Positions 8,168 through 17,757 of a stretch of DNA of 58,659 bases are shown here, piece after piece. The notes beneath the pieces were generated by a model. The model was not told the DNA's origin. It did no database searches and saw nothing but the letters and a program-made list of their open reading frames with translations. Numbering within the stretch: the stretch's first letter is position 1; each line of letters begins with the position of its first letter. The DNA is from Irregularibacter muris (GTDB lineage Bacteria > Bacillota > Clostridia > Eubacteriales > Garciellaceae), in NCBI RefSeq assembly GCF_024622505.1, contig NZ_JANKAS010000016.1, forward strand, positions 1-58,659, in the 5' to 3' direction. A program made the translations under genes and the position numbers.

Positions 8168-10957
8168 ATGAATCAAGGCAAAAAAGGTCAAAGAAAATCC
8201 ATTGGTATTATTATTCTTATTGTCTTTATGATTTTGGCAACTCTTACTAGTACTATAGGATTTATTATTGATTATAAATGGTTTTCAGAAGTAGGCTATA
8301 CCCAGGTATTTTTAAAGGAAATCCTAACAAAGAGTAAAATTGGCATACCAGCTTTTTTTATCATCTCTCTTCTCCTATATTTTTATTTTAGGACTTTAAA
8401 AAAGTTATACAATAAAAACATGATGATATTTCAATCCAAGGAACAGAATAAAAAAGAAAATAGATGGCTACTTATCGCTTCAGCTCTATTATCTATTATT
8501 ATTTCCAGTTTAATTACTTCGAATTTGTGGTATAAAATATTGGAGTTTTTTCAATCCTCAGATTTTCATGTTACAGATCCTGTATTTAAAAAAGATATGT
8601 CCTTTTACGTATTTAAGTTACCTTTATTGGAACAAATATACTCTACAGGTTTAGTGATCTTATTATTACTTGCTATTGTTACCCTTGCGTATTTCTTTAT
8701 TATGTTAATCGTCAAAGGAAAACAAAAAATATTTAGACCAGAGGAAGAAAATAAAATCAATTTTAAAGAGACCTATCATCAATTTATTTCTCTGGCTTCT
8801 AGACAATTAGGGGTAGTCTTAGGAGTATTTTTCTTATTTTTGGCATTTGGATACGTTTTGAGAAGTTATACTCTCTTATACTCTTCAAGGGGCATTGTTT
8901 TTGGTGCAAGCTATATAGATTTAAAAGTTATCCTATGGCTTTATCGTATTTCTGCGATAATTGCACTAATCTCTGCGGTTTTACTTGTTATAGCAGGATA
9001 TAGAAAAAAAATAAAATTAGCTTTAGTAGGCCCAGTGCTAATGATTGCCATTACCATTCTAGGGAATATTGTAGCTATGGGAATGGAAAACTTTATTGTT
9101 TCTCCCAATGAATTAGCCAAAGAAAAACCCTATATCATCAATCATATTGAATATACGCAAAAAGCCTATGGGTTGGATCAAATTGAAGAAAAAGAATTTT
9201 CTGTACAGCAAAATATTACGCCAGAAAGCCTTGAGGAAAATAGCATTACCATAAACAATATCCCTATTAATGACTATAGACCTACCCTTTCTATGTATAA
9301 TTCTTTGCAGGGCTTTAGAAGATACTATGAATTCCATGATGTGGATATTGATCGTTATAATATCGATGGAGAATATACGCAAGTCTTTTTATCGGCTAGG
9401 GAACTTAATCAAAATAAAATAGATGAGAGTTCAAGAACATGGATTAATAAATATCTTAAATATACCCATGGTTTTGGAGCAGCGGTTTCTCCAGTCAATG
9501 AAGTCAATGAGGTAGGACAGCCAGAATTATTAGTCAAAGATATCCCTCCTCAAACCCAAACAGAGCTAGAAATCACAGAGCCTAGAATATATTTTGGGGA
9601 ATTGACTAATGATTATGCCATTACCAATACAAAAGCAAAGGAATTTGATTATCCCGAGGGGGATGATAATAAAGAAAATGTCTATGATGGTAATGCAGGT
9701 ATTCCTTTAAATTTTATCAATAGAACTCTTTTTGCTATAAATAAAGGTAGCCTAAGAATTATGTTGTCTAACGATATTACTTCAGATAGTAAAATACTCA
9801 TCAATAGAAATATTGTGGATAGAGTGCAGAAGATAGCTCCCTTCTTTAGCTATGATGAGGATCCTTATTTAGTCATTGAAGATGGAAAACTTTATTGGAT
9901 TATGGATGGTTTTACTACCAGCAATCGCTATGCCTATTCTCAGCCCATGGGCAAGGGAAATTCTTATAACTACATCAGAAACTCGGTCAAGGTGGTTGTG
10001 GATGCTTACAATGGAGATACTACCTTCTATCAAGTCAATAAAGATGATCCTATAGCCTCTACCTATGGCAAGATATATCCTGGATTATTAAAGGATATAG
10101 AAGAAATGCCAGAAGGAATTAGGAAGCATATCCGATATTCCCAAGCTTTATTTGATGTGCAAAGCGAAATTTATAGAACCTATCATATGGAAAATCCGAA
10201 TGTATTCTACAATAGAGAAGATGTATGGGAAATAGCCAATCAAAAATATGGAAAAGAACAAGAAGAAATCGTAGAATCAGCCTATATTGTCATGAAACTT
10301 CCCGATAGAGAAGAAGAAGAATTTGTACTTATGGTGCCCTATACCCCAAGGGAAAAGGACAATATGATATCTTGGATGGCAGGATTAAACGATGGAGAAG
10401 ATTATGGAAAATTGGTAATATACAAATTCCCAAAACAAAAACTTGTTTATGGCCCTATGCAAATAGAAAAACGGATTGATCAAGATCCCAATATTTCCAA
10501 GGAACTTACTCTACTTGATCAACAGGGATCCAATGTGTTAAGAGGCAATCTCTTGACCATACCCGTAGATGATTCCCTAATCTTTGTGGAACCTATCTAT
10601 ATAGAATCTACAGGTAGTGAAAGAAATTTACCTGAAGTAAAAAGAGTCATTGTATCCTATGAAAATAAAATCGTCATGGCGGAAACTCTACAAGGTGCTT
10701 TGGATCAAATATTTGGGTTAAGTGAAGACCAAGACCAGGATCAGGAACAAGAGAACATTACGGACGAGACACCTATTGGTCAAGGCCAAGCTTCAGATTT
10801 AGTAAAAAGGGCCAATAATTTATTTGAACAAGCTGAAAATGCCCAAAGACAAGGGAATTGGGCAGAGTACGGCGAGTTAATTCAGAAGTTGCAGGATACC
10901 CTAAAACAATTGGAAAAATCCATAGGTGAAAATACAGAGGGAGATAGCAATCTCTAA
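8168..10957 (+). CDS. UPF0182 family large membrane protein
   Basis: A 929-residue protein of the COG1615/UPF0182 type. The N-terminal third (to about residue 310) has about seven hydrophobic segments, the first near residues 12-33. A long soluble, probably extracellular region follows with the family-like stretches PLNFINRTLFAINKGSL and YVLRSYTLLYSSRG. The tail is Gln/Glu-rich (EDQDQDQEQE) and ends in a short predicted coiled coil (NLFEQAENAQRQ). The function of the family is unknown. It has GGGAGG upstream and stands alone between a pseudogene and a terminator. Length is typical of the family. Confidence 0.9.
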   Translation: MNQGKKGQRKSIGIIILIVFMILATLTSTIGFIIDYKWFSEVGYTQVFLKEILTKSKIGIPAFFIISLLLYFYFRTLKKLYNKNMMIFQSKEQNKKENRWLLIASALLSIIISSLITSNLWYKILEFFQSSDFHVTDPVFKKDMSFYVFKLPLLEQIYSTGLVILLLLAIVTLAYFFIMLIVKGKQKIFRPEEENKINFKETYHQFISLASRQLGVVLGVFFLFLAFGYVLRSYTLLYSSRGIVFGASYIDLKVILWLYRISAIIALISAVLLVIAGYRKKIKLALVGPVLMIAITILGNIVAMGMENFIVSPNELAKEKPYIINHIEYTQKAYGLDQIEEKEFSVQQNITPESLEENSITINNIPINDYRPTLSMYNSLQGFRRYYEFHDVDIDRYNIDGEYTQVFLSARELNQNKIDESSRTWINKYLKYTHGFGAAVSPVNEVNEVGQPELLVKDIPPQTQTELEITEPRIYFGELTNDYAITNTKAKEFDYPEGDDNKENVYDGNAGIPLNFINRTLFAINKGSLRIMLSNDITSDSKILINRNIVDRVQKIAPFFSYDEDPYLVIEDGKLYWIMDGFTTSNRYAYSQPMGKGNSYNYIRNSVKVVVDAYNGDTTFYQVNKDDPIASTYGKIYPGLLKDIEEMPEGIRKHIRYSQALFDVQSEIYRTYHMENPNVFYNREDVWEIANQKYGKEQEEIVESAYIVMKLPDREEEEFVLMVPYTPREKDNMISWMAGLNDGEDYGKLVIYKFPKQKLVYGPMQIEKRIDQDPNISKELTLLDQQGSNVLRGNLLTIPVDDSLIFVEPIYIESTGSERNLPEVKRVIVSYENKIVMAETLQGALDQIFGLSEDQDQDQEQENITDETPIGQGQASDLVKRANNLFEQAENAQRQGNWAEYGELIQKLQDTLKQLEKSIGENTEGDSNL

Positions 10958-10979
10958 ATAATAGAAGAAAAATTATCAT

Positions 10980-11010
10980 AAAAAAGATGGCCTAGGCCAT
11001 CTTTTTTATG
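10980..11010 (+). terminator. Bidirectional terminator
   Basis: The arms AAAAAAGATGGCC and GGCCATCTTTTTT have a two-base loop. It ends the UPF0182 transcription unit. Confidence 0.9.
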
Positions 11011-11166
11011 ATATAAGAAAATTCATCTTGCTAGCAAGGGGCTAAACTTGCTCATATCTCTAGAGTAGTTTGTTGCTCTTCCTGCTATAATAAAGAAAAA
11101 AGTAGTCAGATAAAAAATGAACTTTTTGTCTGTATAGATACTCTTATAGGTAGAGGAGGGAGAGGG

Positions 11167-11682
11167 TTGGAGGAAATATTTTTAGTGAAAAAAGCAAAGG
11201 CCGGTGACAAGGAAGCTTTAGTGTCATTAATTATGGCAAAGAAAAGTGAATATTACAAACTGGCCTATATCTATATGAAAAATTCAGAAGATAGTTTAGA
11301 TGCTTTAGAAGATATGATTGTAATTCTATATCAAAAAATAAACACTTTAAAAAAAGAAGAGGCCTTTTATCCATGGAGTAAGAAAATACTGGTTTCCTGT
11401 TGTCTAAGAAAAATAAGAAGAGAAAAGAAGATCATTTTAGTGGATAATTGGGAGCAAAAGGATGATAGGAATCATTATCATTCCAAAGAACAACAAATAG
11501 ATATAGAGAAGGAATTAAATAAATTAAGTCCAAAACACCAAGAAGCCATTAGATTAAAATATTATTTAGATATGGATTATCAAACCATATCTAAAATAAC
11601 AAATACTTCCCTAGGCACAGTAAAATCTAGAGTATTTTACGCCCTAAAGAAACTCAAGGAAAGTTTTGGAGGTGAATATTAA
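11167..11682 (+). CDS. ECF-type RNA polymerase sigma factor
   Basis: A 171-residue group IV sigma factor. Region 2 is at about residues 8-75 and region 4 at about 115-165, with the helix-turn-helix LDMDYQTISKITNTSLGTVK followed by SRVFYALKKLK. TTG start at 11167, preceded by a purine-rich GGAGGGAGAGG site. Its stop codon directly abuts the GTG of the next gene, a membrane protein with a DUF4179 domain, which is the usual arrangement for a sigma factor with its cognate anti-sigma factor. The signal sensed is unknown. A related pair lies at 43817-45347. Confidence 0.88.
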   Translation: MEEIFLVKKAKAGDKEALVSLIMAKKSEYYKLAYIYMKNSEDSLDALEDMIVILYQKINTLKKEEAFYPWSKKILVSCCLRKIRREKKIILVDNWEQKDDRNHYHSKEQQIDIEKELNKLSPKHQEAIRLKYYLDMDYQTISKITNTSLGTVKSRVFYALKKLKESFGGEY

Positions 11683-12978
11683 GTGAAGGAAATAGAGGAT
11701 TTATTGAGAGAGAAAAAAGAAGAACTAGAGGCTTTAGAGATGCCAGAGGATATGGAAGAGAGATTATCTCAAATTCTAGATAAAGAAAAGAGAAAAAGAT
11801 TTCCTCGGCAGAGAATAGCCATTGTTGCCTGTCTAATCATAACCATTCTCTTTAGCTATAATTATGAAGTTTTAGCTGACTATGGGAAAAAAATACTAGG
11901 TTACGATACCGTGATGTCCCAAACCTTGCAGGATTTAAATGAATTAGGCAAGGGGCAGGAAATAGGAAAAAAAGTCACTTTTAAAAATGAAGTGGAATTG
12001 ACTCTAGATGGCATTATGGTGGATGATAATCAATTGCTAGTCTTCTATAGAATAAGGGATCCAAGAGCTAAGGATGGGGACACTTCCTTTAGCATGATTC
12101 CAACAATAAGAGGATTATTTAAGGAATATACACCGAGTTCAGGCCAGGGAGAATTCAAGGAGGATCAACATGAACTGATTATGGTACACTCCTTTGAGCC
12201 TCTAGACTTTTATGAACAAAATCTAAAATTTCAAGGAAACTTTGAAAGTAACGGACAATTTGAGGAGTTTAGTATTCCCTTCTCTCTAGATCGTCGTAAA
12301 GCCATGGGCCATAGCATAAAGCAAAAGATTAATAAAAAAATAAACTTAGATAATCAAGAGGTCTATCTTAAAAATATTATTGCCACCGAAACCCAAACTT
12401 TAGTAAAAGGTTCTCTGGGTAGCCCTTTGGATTTATTTCGGGAACAACTACTAGGAGAGCAAGTAAGGCCAGAGATAAATTTTAATCTTATTGCCGACGG
12501 TAAAATTATGGAACCATTAGGCAGTGGGTTGAGTACATCCATGAAGGGGATTGAAGTGGAACACCGTTTTGATGCATTGCCCAAAAATCTTAAGGAATTA
12601 AAACTACAAATAAAAAACCTAAGGGTAGATAAAAAAATAGATGAAATTGTAGAGATTAAAAGAGGAGAAAAAAAGAAAATAGAAATAGAGGGACAGAAAA
12701 TTGAAATTTTACACATAGAAAATTCCATAGAGGGTAGAACTGAAGTAACCATTGAAAGCCAAGAAGATGTATTGTTACCAGGAATTGAATTAATCATAGA
12801 TGGTCAGGCTACCCAACTTGAAATGACCCACAGCGAAGAATATAGAAAAACCAATCAAGCTATTGTCAAAAAAAGAATCCTATCCTTTAAAGGCACAGGA
12901 GAGGAGCTTCAATTAAAGCTTAAGCATATTCATTATGAAAAAGAATTTAATGAAATCATAGATATCCCCATAAGATAA
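11683..12978 (+). CDS. DUF4179-type putative anti-sigma factor
   Basis: This 431-residue protein is translationally coupled to the sigma gene (GTG directly after its TAA). Residues 1-42 are charged and cytosolic and would bind the sigma factor. One transmembrane helix lies at about 43-62 (RIAIVACLIITILFSYN). The remainder should be extracellular and beta-rich, with the DUF4179-like segment around ELTLDGIMVDDNQLLVFYRI, then a second domain. The architecture predicts a single-pass membrane sensor that releases the sigma factor on a cell-envelope signal. That role is inferred from family and position. Confidence 0.8.
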   Translation: MKEIEDLLREKKEELEALEMPEDMEERLSQILDKEKRKRFPRQRIAIVACLIITILFSYNYEVLADYGKKILGYDTVMSQTLQDLNELGKGQEIGKKVTFKNEVELTLDGIMVDDNQLLVFYRIRDPRAKDGDTSFSMIPTIRGLFKEYTPSSGQGEFKEDQHELIMVHSFEPLDFYEQNLKFQGNFESNGQFEEFSIPFSLDRRKAMGHSIKQKINKKINLDNQEVYLKNIIATETQTLVKGSLGSPLDLFREQLLGEQVRPEINFNLIADGKIMEPLGSGLSTSMKGIEVEHRFDALPKNLKELKLQIKNLRVDKKIDEIVEIKRGEKKKIEIEGQKIEILHIENSIEGRTEVTIESQEDVLLPGIELIIDGQATQLEMTHSEEYRKTNQAIVKKRILSFKGTGEELQLKLKHIHYEKEFNEIIDIPIR

Positions 12979-13063
12979 CTTATGGGGTTGTGTATTTTAT
13001 TCAAGATGCATCTTTTTCAATAGGCGATATTCCCATAAATTATCTTATGGATATCAGACTTAG
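12966..13063 (+). terminator. Two related inverted repeats at the end of the sigma/anti-sigma operon
   Basis: CCCCATAAG (12966-12974) pairs with CTTATGGGG (12979-12987) across the stop codon. A second copy, with arms GATATtCCCATAA and TTATGGatATC, lies about 45 nt downstream. The T-runs are weak. Together they probably end transcription. Confidence 0.5.
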
Positions 13064-13133
13064 AACATATCACGTCAAGGACAGGAGATGCTCTTATTTA
13101 TTTTACAATAGGAGAGTTCGTTTTAGTAAGGGA

Positions 13134-13322
13134 CTAAACTTTCTTCCTTAGCAATTCTTCAGAGGTTCTATGTTCTAATTCATAAGCTTTTTTAGCAATA
13201 TCATTGCGATGGATGATGCCTTTATCGATGAGTACTTCAATCATACTGGCAATAGCCAAGGTATTTTTATAATCAATTTCCTTTAAATCTGCAATTTGTC
13301 CAAAAATTTCTAACTTAGTCAA
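13134..13322 (-). CDS. Small conserved hypothetical protein
   Basis: A 62-residue acidic-basic helical protein with no signal peptide or membrane segment. It has a TTG start at 13322 with a very strong AAGGGGGGAA site 5 nt upstream on the minus strand, which supports it being real. Residues such as KNTLAIASMIEVLIDKGII and RNDIAKKAYELE suggest two amphipathic helices. I do not recognise a named family. It is convergent with the anti-sigma operon and divergent from serS. Confidence 0.65.
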   Translation of the reverse strand: MTKLEIFGQIADLKEIDYKNTLAIASMIEVLIDKGIIHRNDIAKKAYELEHRTSEELLRKKV

Positions 13323-13441
13323 CTTTATTCCCCCCTTACAATCTTTCTATAAAGATTATGAACAAAAAATAAAAAAATATACTTCAAATAGGGATAAAAA
13401 TGAAAAATAATGGAAAGATAAGGATTACAGTTGGCAATATG

Positions 13442-13470
13442 TTGCAATATGCAGCTATTCAGTATATAAT
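13442..13470 (+). promoter_or_regulatory. serS promoter
   Basis: TTGCAA (13442-13447), a 17-bp spacer and a perfect TATAAT (13465-13470), about 35 nt upstream of the T-box leader. Confidence 0.75.
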
Positions 13471-13504
13471 GATATAAAATTAAGACATTTAGATCTATGA
13501 AGGG

Positions 13505-13718
13505 AAATAGTAAAAGAGTGTTTTTTTCAGAGAGTCGGTGGAAGGTGAAAACCGATAAAAAGGTTCTTTGAATCCGTCCTGGAGATTTTAGCGAAATAAG
13601 TTAAAGGTGTAAGACTCCTTATGGTCTGTTGAAGTGAATTGGCATATAGCCAATTAATTTGGGTGGCAACGCGGGAATAGCTCTCGTCCCTTTTATTAGG
13701 GATGGGAGTTTTTTTATT
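13505..13718 (+). promoter_or_regulatory. T-box leader (serine, UCC specifier)
   Basis: Stem I begins at AGAGAG. The specifier codon is TCC at 13573-13575, in the same ...GAA-codon context as the proS leader. The T-box sequence GGGTGGCAACGCGGG is at 13661-13675, followed by a terminator stem (CTCTCGTCCCT with AGGGATGGGAG, then T7). Uncharged tRNA-Ser(GGA) would pair with the specifier and prevent termination, inducing serS. Confidence 0.92.
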
Positions 13719-13764
13719 ATCTTTAATAAAAATAATAATTTATAATAAAGAGAGGAGTAAAGAA

Positions 13765-15039
13765 ATGTTAGATCTAAAGAGAATACGAAATAATTTTGAG
13801 GAAGTAAAGGCCGGACTCTCCAAAAGAGGGGAAGACTATGATTTAGAAGGCTTACTTCAATTGGATGAAAAAAGAAGAGACATTTTAGTTGAAGTAGAGC
13901 AGCTGAAAAACAAACAAAATACAGTGTCAAAGGAGATTCCAAAACGTAAAAAAGCTGGAGAAGATGTAGCCGCTGTTATGCAGGAAATGAAGGAATTATC
14001 CCAAAAAATTAAAGATCTAGATGGGAATTTAAAGGAGGTAGAAGGAGAAATCCACAATAGACTTTTGACTATTCCCAATGTGCCCCATCCAGATGTGCCT
14101 GTAGGGGATACCGATGAGGATAATGCAGAAGAGAGAACATGGGGGGAGCCAACTACGTTTGACTTTGACTTTAAAGCCCATTGGGATATAGGAACAAATC
14201 TAGGAATTTTAGATTTTGAGACAGCAGGCAAAGTTACTGGTTCTCGATTTACCTTTTATAAAGGACTAGGAGCTAGACTAGAAAGAGCCCTAATCAACTT
14301 TATGTTGGATTTACATGTAGATCATCATGACTATAAAGAAGTATTACCTCCCTATATGGTGCATAGAAGAAGTATGGTAGGTACGGGTCAACTGCCCAAA
14401 TTTGAAGAGGACGCTTTTAAAGTAACCAATGAGGATTATTTCCTTATTCCAACAGCAGAGGTACCCGTTACCAATATGTATAGAGAGGATATCCTAGATG
14501 GTGGATTACTACCCATCAAACACGTAGCCTATAGTGCATGCTTTAGAGCAGAGGCAGGATCAGCCGGTAGAGATACTAGGGGACTTATTCGTCAACATCA
14601 ATTTAACAAAGTAGAGTTGGTAAAGTTTGTTCACCCTGAAAAATCCTACGAAGAACTAGAAAAACTCACGAGAGATGCAGAAGAAGTGTTGAAATTATTA
14701 GGCCTTCCTTATCGAGTAGTGAGAATCTGTACAGGGGATCTAGGCTTTACGGCAGCAAAAAAATATGATCTTGAAGTATGGATGCCTAGCTATAATCGCT
14801 ATGTGGAGATCTCTTCCTGCAGTAATTTTGAAGATTTCCAAGCTAGAAGGGCTAATATAAGATTCCGTCCGGATTCTAAAGAAAAAGCTCAATTTGTACA
14901 CACACTAAACGGTTCTGGAGTTGCTGTCGGAAGAACCGTGGCAGCCATTTTAGAAAACTATCAACAACCAGACGGAAGTGTAATTATTCCAGAAAAATTA
15001 AGACCTTATATGGGCGGAAGAGAAAAAATAGAAAAATAA
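13765..15039 (+). CDS. serS: Serine--tRNA ligase
   Basis: A 424-residue class II synthetase that charges tRNA-Ser. The N-terminal coiled-coil arm is at about residues 25-105 ([16 protein letters not shown]). Motif 2 is [20 protein letters not shown] and motif 3 is [17 protein letters not shown] choose ATG 13765 because it gives the canonical [10 protein letters not shown] start with AGAGGAG 6 nt upstream. An in-frame ATG 63 nt earlier lies in the terminator of the T-box. Expression is controlled by the upstream T-box. All four tRNA-Ser genes lie within the next 19 kb. Confidence 0.97.
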   Translation: MLDLKRIRNNFEEVKAGLSKRGEDYDLEGLLQLDEKRRDILVEVEQLKNKQNTVSKEIPKRKKAGEDVAAVMQEMKELSQKIKDLDGNLKEVEGEIHNRLLTIPNVPHPDVPVGDTDEDNAEERTWGEPTTFDFDFKAHWDIGTNLGILDFETAGKVTGSRFTFYKGLGARLERALINFMLDLHVDHHDYKEVLPPYMVHRRSMVGTGQLPKFEEDAFKVTNEDYFLIPTAEVPVTNMYREDILDGGLLPIKHVAYSACFRAEAGSAGRDTRGLIRQHQFNKVELVKFVHPEKSYEELEKLTRDAEEVLKLLGLPYRVVRICTGDLGFTAAKKYDLEVWMPSYNRYVEISSCSNFEDFQARRANIRFRPDSKEKAQFVHTLNGSGVAVGRTVAAILENYQQPDGSVIIPEKLRPYMGGREKIEK

Positions 15040-15045
15040 CAAACC

Positions 15046-15086
15046 AATGGGGAGTGATCATCAAAAATGACAGTCCCCATTTTCCC
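15046..15086 (+). terminator. serS terminator
   Basis: The arms AATGGGGA and TCCCCATT are separated by a roughly 20-nt loop and followed by TTTCCC just after serS. Confidence 0.65.
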
Positions 15087-15166
15087 ATTCATAATTGTAA
15101 AATGAGCATCATAATGATAAAATAAGAATATAGTGAATAAAAAATGTAAGGAAAGAAGGAATAATT

Positions 15167-15532
15167 TTGGAAGACCCGCCGTTACCCCAGAATATTTTTC
15201 GATTCATAGAAACAAAAAAGAATATTCTTATGGCTGTATTAATTAGGATATTGGTACAATCATCTCTTATAGCAAGTATTCAATATAAGATGGACTTAAA
15301 GAAATGGAGTACCCAGTTCTATAGAGTATTATTAAAAAAAGGCAACACCTTAAAGGAAATAAATAATCCCATAGAAAAAGTCTACAGATCGGATAAGGAT
15401 ATCATTAAAAAACTTGCTTTAATGATACTGGTTTGTTGTGGGCTTTTTTGCTATCTTGAAATAGATAAGGAAATAAAAATAAAGAGCAATAGATTCTTAT
15501 TAGTCATCCATGGACCCCCAATGATTTGTTGA
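15167..15532 (+). CDS. Unrecognised small protein, possibly decaying
   Basis: An open frame of 121 residues with a TTG start and GGAAAGAAGG about 8 nt upstream. It contains one hydrophobic stretch (about residues 84-98, LALMILVCCGLFCYLEI) and a second weaker one (about 21-36). I recognise no family. Composition is compatible with coding, but the abrupt end (VIHGPPMIC) could indicate a frameshifted remnant. The gene stands alone between serS and the CorC-type gene. Treat it as tentative. Confidence 0.3.
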   Translation: MEDPPLPQNIFRFIETKKNILMAVLIRILVQSSLIASIQYKMDLKKWSTQFYRVLLKKGNTLKEINNPIEKVYRSDKDIIKKLALMILVCCGLFCYLEIDKEIKIKSNRFLLVIHGPPMIC

Positions 15533-15650
15533 ATATATTTAGAATAAAGTGGCTGTGGCCACATTCGTATATAGAGAAATCTCTTCTCCTATAAGGGAGA
15601 TCGGTTTTCCTACTTGGAAAAAACAAACCATTTTGGAGGGAATATAAATA

Positions 15651-16904
15651 ATGGATAGTCATAGTATAACAATGATCATTGTTATCGCAACTTTAATATT
15701 AATGTCATCTTATTTTTCAGCTACTGAAACCGCTTTTTCATCTTTAAATAGAATTCGTCTTAAAAACCTTGCAAATCATGACAAAAAAGCAAAACTGGCA
15801 TTATCCTTATCGGAAAATTACGATATGCTTTTATCTACTATTCTAATCGGAAATAATATTGTCAATATTGTATCGGCATCCTTGGCCACTGTTTTGTTTG
15901 TGAAATATTATGACAATGCAGGAGTTACCATATCAACCATCGTAATGACGGTACTGGTTCTTATTTTTGGTGAAATATCTCCTAAAAGTCTTGCAAAGGA
16001 AAGTCCCGAAAGCTTTGCCATGTTTTCAGCACCCATGATTAGATTTTTTATGTTTATATTTACTCCCTTAAATTTTATCTTTATGCAATGGAAAAATATA
16101 TTGTCTAAAATATTTAAGGTAAGTGAAGATAGAAGGATTACTGAGGACGAACTGTTGACCATCGTTGATGAAGCACAAAATGAAGGTGGAATTGATGAAC
16201 ATGAGGGAGAACTTATTCGTTCTGCTATTGAATTTAATGATCTAGATGTAAATGATGTTTTAACCCCTCGGGTGGATGTAGTCGCTGTAGATATCACTTA
16301 TTCTAATGAAGAAATAGATGAACTATTTACCGAAAGTGGTTATTCTAGAATGCCCATATATAAAAATAGTATTGATAATATCATGGGCGTGCTTCATGAA
16401 AAGAATTTTAATCTTTATTTAAAAGGAAAGGGAAGATCTATTGAAGACATTATCAAACCTGTTGTCTTCGCTACCCCTACTATGAAAATTTCAAAACTAT
16501 TAAAATTATTACAAAAAACAAAATGTCATATGGCAGTGATTACTGATGAATATGGGGGAACAGTAGGTATTGTTACCCTTGAAGATATTTTAGAAGAATT
16601 AGTAGGAGAAATCTGGGATGAACATGATGAAATTGTTGAGGAATTTATTAAAATAAAAGAAAATGAATATAAAATATCTTGCAGCGCAAATATTGATAAA
16701 ATGTTTGAACTTTTTCATATCCATAGAGAGTATAATTCAAATACAGTCAGTGGATTTGTAATAGAAGAGCTTGGAAAAATACCCAATGAGGGTGATCAAT
16801 TTATCTATGAAAATCTAAAGATAACCGTAACAAAAATTGACTTTAGACGGGTACTGGAGATAAATGTGCAAGTATTACCCGAGGAGGAATATGCTACTGG
16901 ATAA
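15651..16904 (+). CDS. CNNM/CorC-HlyC-type membrane protein ('hemolysin family')
   Basis: A 417-residue protein with an N-terminal CNNM-type membrane domain of about three or four helices (residues 5-25, 58-82, 92-150; motif FFSATETAFSSLNRIRL). Two CBS modules follow at about 200-325 (DVLTPRVDVVAVD; MAVITDEYGGTVGIVTLED), then a C-terminal CorC/HlyC domain. Members are divalent-cation transporters or regulators (Mg2+/Co2+); the name hemolysin is historical. AUG start with TTGGAGGG upstream. The 110-nt leader contains two short hairpins (GTGGC-TGT-GGCCAC and ATCTCT...GGAGAT) of unknown function. Confidence 0.9.
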   Translation: MDSHSITMIIVIATLILMSSYFSATETAFSSLNRIRLKNLANHDKKAKLALSLSENYDMLLSTILIGNNIVNIVSASLATVLFVKYYDNAGVTISTIVMTVLVLIFGEISPKSLAKESPESFAMFSAPMIRFFMFIFTPLNFIFMQWKNILSKIFKVSEDRRITEDELLTIVDEAQNEGGIDEHEGELIRSAIEFNDLDVNDVLTPRVDVVAVDITYSNEEIDELFTESGYSRMPIYKNSIDNIMGVLHEKNFNLYLKGKGRSIEDIIKPVVFATPTMKISKLLKLLQKTKCHMAVITDEYGGTVGIVTLEDILEELVGEIWDEHDEIVEEFIKIKENEYKISCSANIDKMFELFHIHREYNSNTVSGFVIEELGKIPNEGDQFIYENLKITVTKIDFRRVLEINVQVLPEEEYATG

Positions 16905-16982
16905 AAATATTAAAATAGATATCCTGATTTCAATCTATACTGTAGTTTCATAAGATTACCATACTTTTCTAAGCATATTTTA

Positions 16983-17014
16983 TTGACAGAAATTCATTGC
17001 TGTGATAGTATATA
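16983..17014 (+). promoter_or_regulatory. Promoter of the tRNA-Ser pair
   Basis: TTGACA at 16983-16988 with a TA-rich -10 region (TAGTATATAGAAT) 17 bp downstream, just before tRNA-Ser(TGA). Confidence 0.65.
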
Positions 17015-17031
17015 GAATGTGCCGGAAAAGT

Positions 17032-17120
17032 GGAGGGGTACCGAAGTGGTCATAACGGGGCGGTCTTGAAAACCGTTAGGGTGCAAGCCCACATGGGTTC
17101 GAATCCCATCCCCTCCGCCA
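17032..17120 (+). tRNA. tRNA-Ser(TGA)
   Basis: An 89-nt class II tRNA with encoded CCA. The anticodon loop CTTGAAA gives anticodon UGA. The acceptor stem GGAGGGG pairs with CCCCTCC. A long variable arm is present. Confidence 0.95.
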
Positions 17121-17129
17121 TAAAAAAAT

Positions 17130-17220
17130 GGAGAAGTACTCAAGTGGCTAAAGAGGTGCCCCTGCTAAGGGTATAGGCCGGGTGACCGGTGCGAGGGTTC
17201 AAATCCCTCCTTCTCCGCCA
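17130..17220 (+). tRNA. tRNA-Ser(GCT)
   Basis: A 91-nt class II tRNA with encoded CCA. The anticodon loop CTGCTAA gives anticodon GCU, reading AGC/AGU. It lies 9 nt after the preceding tRNA-Ser, so the two are probably co-transcribed. Confidence 0.95.
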
Positions 17221-17254
17221 TTTTTTTTTGCCCAAAATCCTAAATCCAGTGCAA

Positions 17255-17289
17255 TGTCATCCTCAGGAGTCTAGGACCAAGGATCTTTA
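17255..17289 (+). repeat. Partial copy of a dispersed GTCATCCT...GGATCTT repeat
   Basis: The segment TGTCATCCTCAGGAGT...AAGGATCTTTA resembles one half of the palindromic repeat at 58374-58442, which reads TGTCATCCTGAGGAAG...GAAGGATCTTAA. Only half is present here. Confidence 0.5.
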
Positions 17290-17405
17290 CCGGAAAGCTA
17301 AGGAAAAAGGAAAATATTATTTATGAAGATTTTTAGGGCTTACATAAAAGGAACCTACTTTATTAATTATGTATAGAATATAAATAAGGTTAATTTAAAA
17401 AAAGT

Positions 17406-17434
17406 TTGACAATAATAGATGAATAACATATAAT
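17406..17434 (+). promoter_or_regulatory. proS promoter
   Basis: Consensus TTGACA (17406-17411), a 17-bp spacer and consensus TATAAT (17429-17434). Confidence 0.85.
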
Positions 17435-17469
17435 GTATTCTAAATATCGAAAATTAAGAATAAATGAAA

Positions 17470-17698
17470 AACGATGAAGGGGAATAGTAGAAAGAGATAA
17501 TCTTTTAGAGAGCAGAATTCACCGGCTGAAAAATTCTGTAAGTGAAGATCTTTTGAACCCACCCTAGAGTTGAAGATGAATAAGTCTTTTCCGGTTTTAT
17601 ACCGTTATAATAACTTGAGAGAATAGATCTATAGATCTATTAATCAGGGTGGTACCGCGAATAACCTTCGTCCCTTTAGTGGAATGAAGGTTTTTTTA
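17470..17698 (+). promoter_or_regulatory. T-box leader (proline, CCC specifier)
   Basis: Stem I begins with AGAGAGCAG. The specifier is CCC at 17558-17560 in the context TTTTGAA-CCC-ACCC. The T-box core CAGGGTGGTACCGCG is at 17645-17659. The terminator arms AACCTTC and GAAGGTT are followed by T6. It responds to uncharged tRNA-Pro. Confidence 0.92.
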
Positions 17699-17757
17699 TT
17701 TACCTATAAAATTATCAAAACATTATTAAAATAAATAAAAGAAATGGAGGAATAGTA

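Noticed and set aside
9113-9382. Long antisense frames inside large genes, for example within the UPF0182, dnaX, serS and rib genes
   Set aside because: They lack ribosome sites and are reverse-strand shadows of strong coding sequence.
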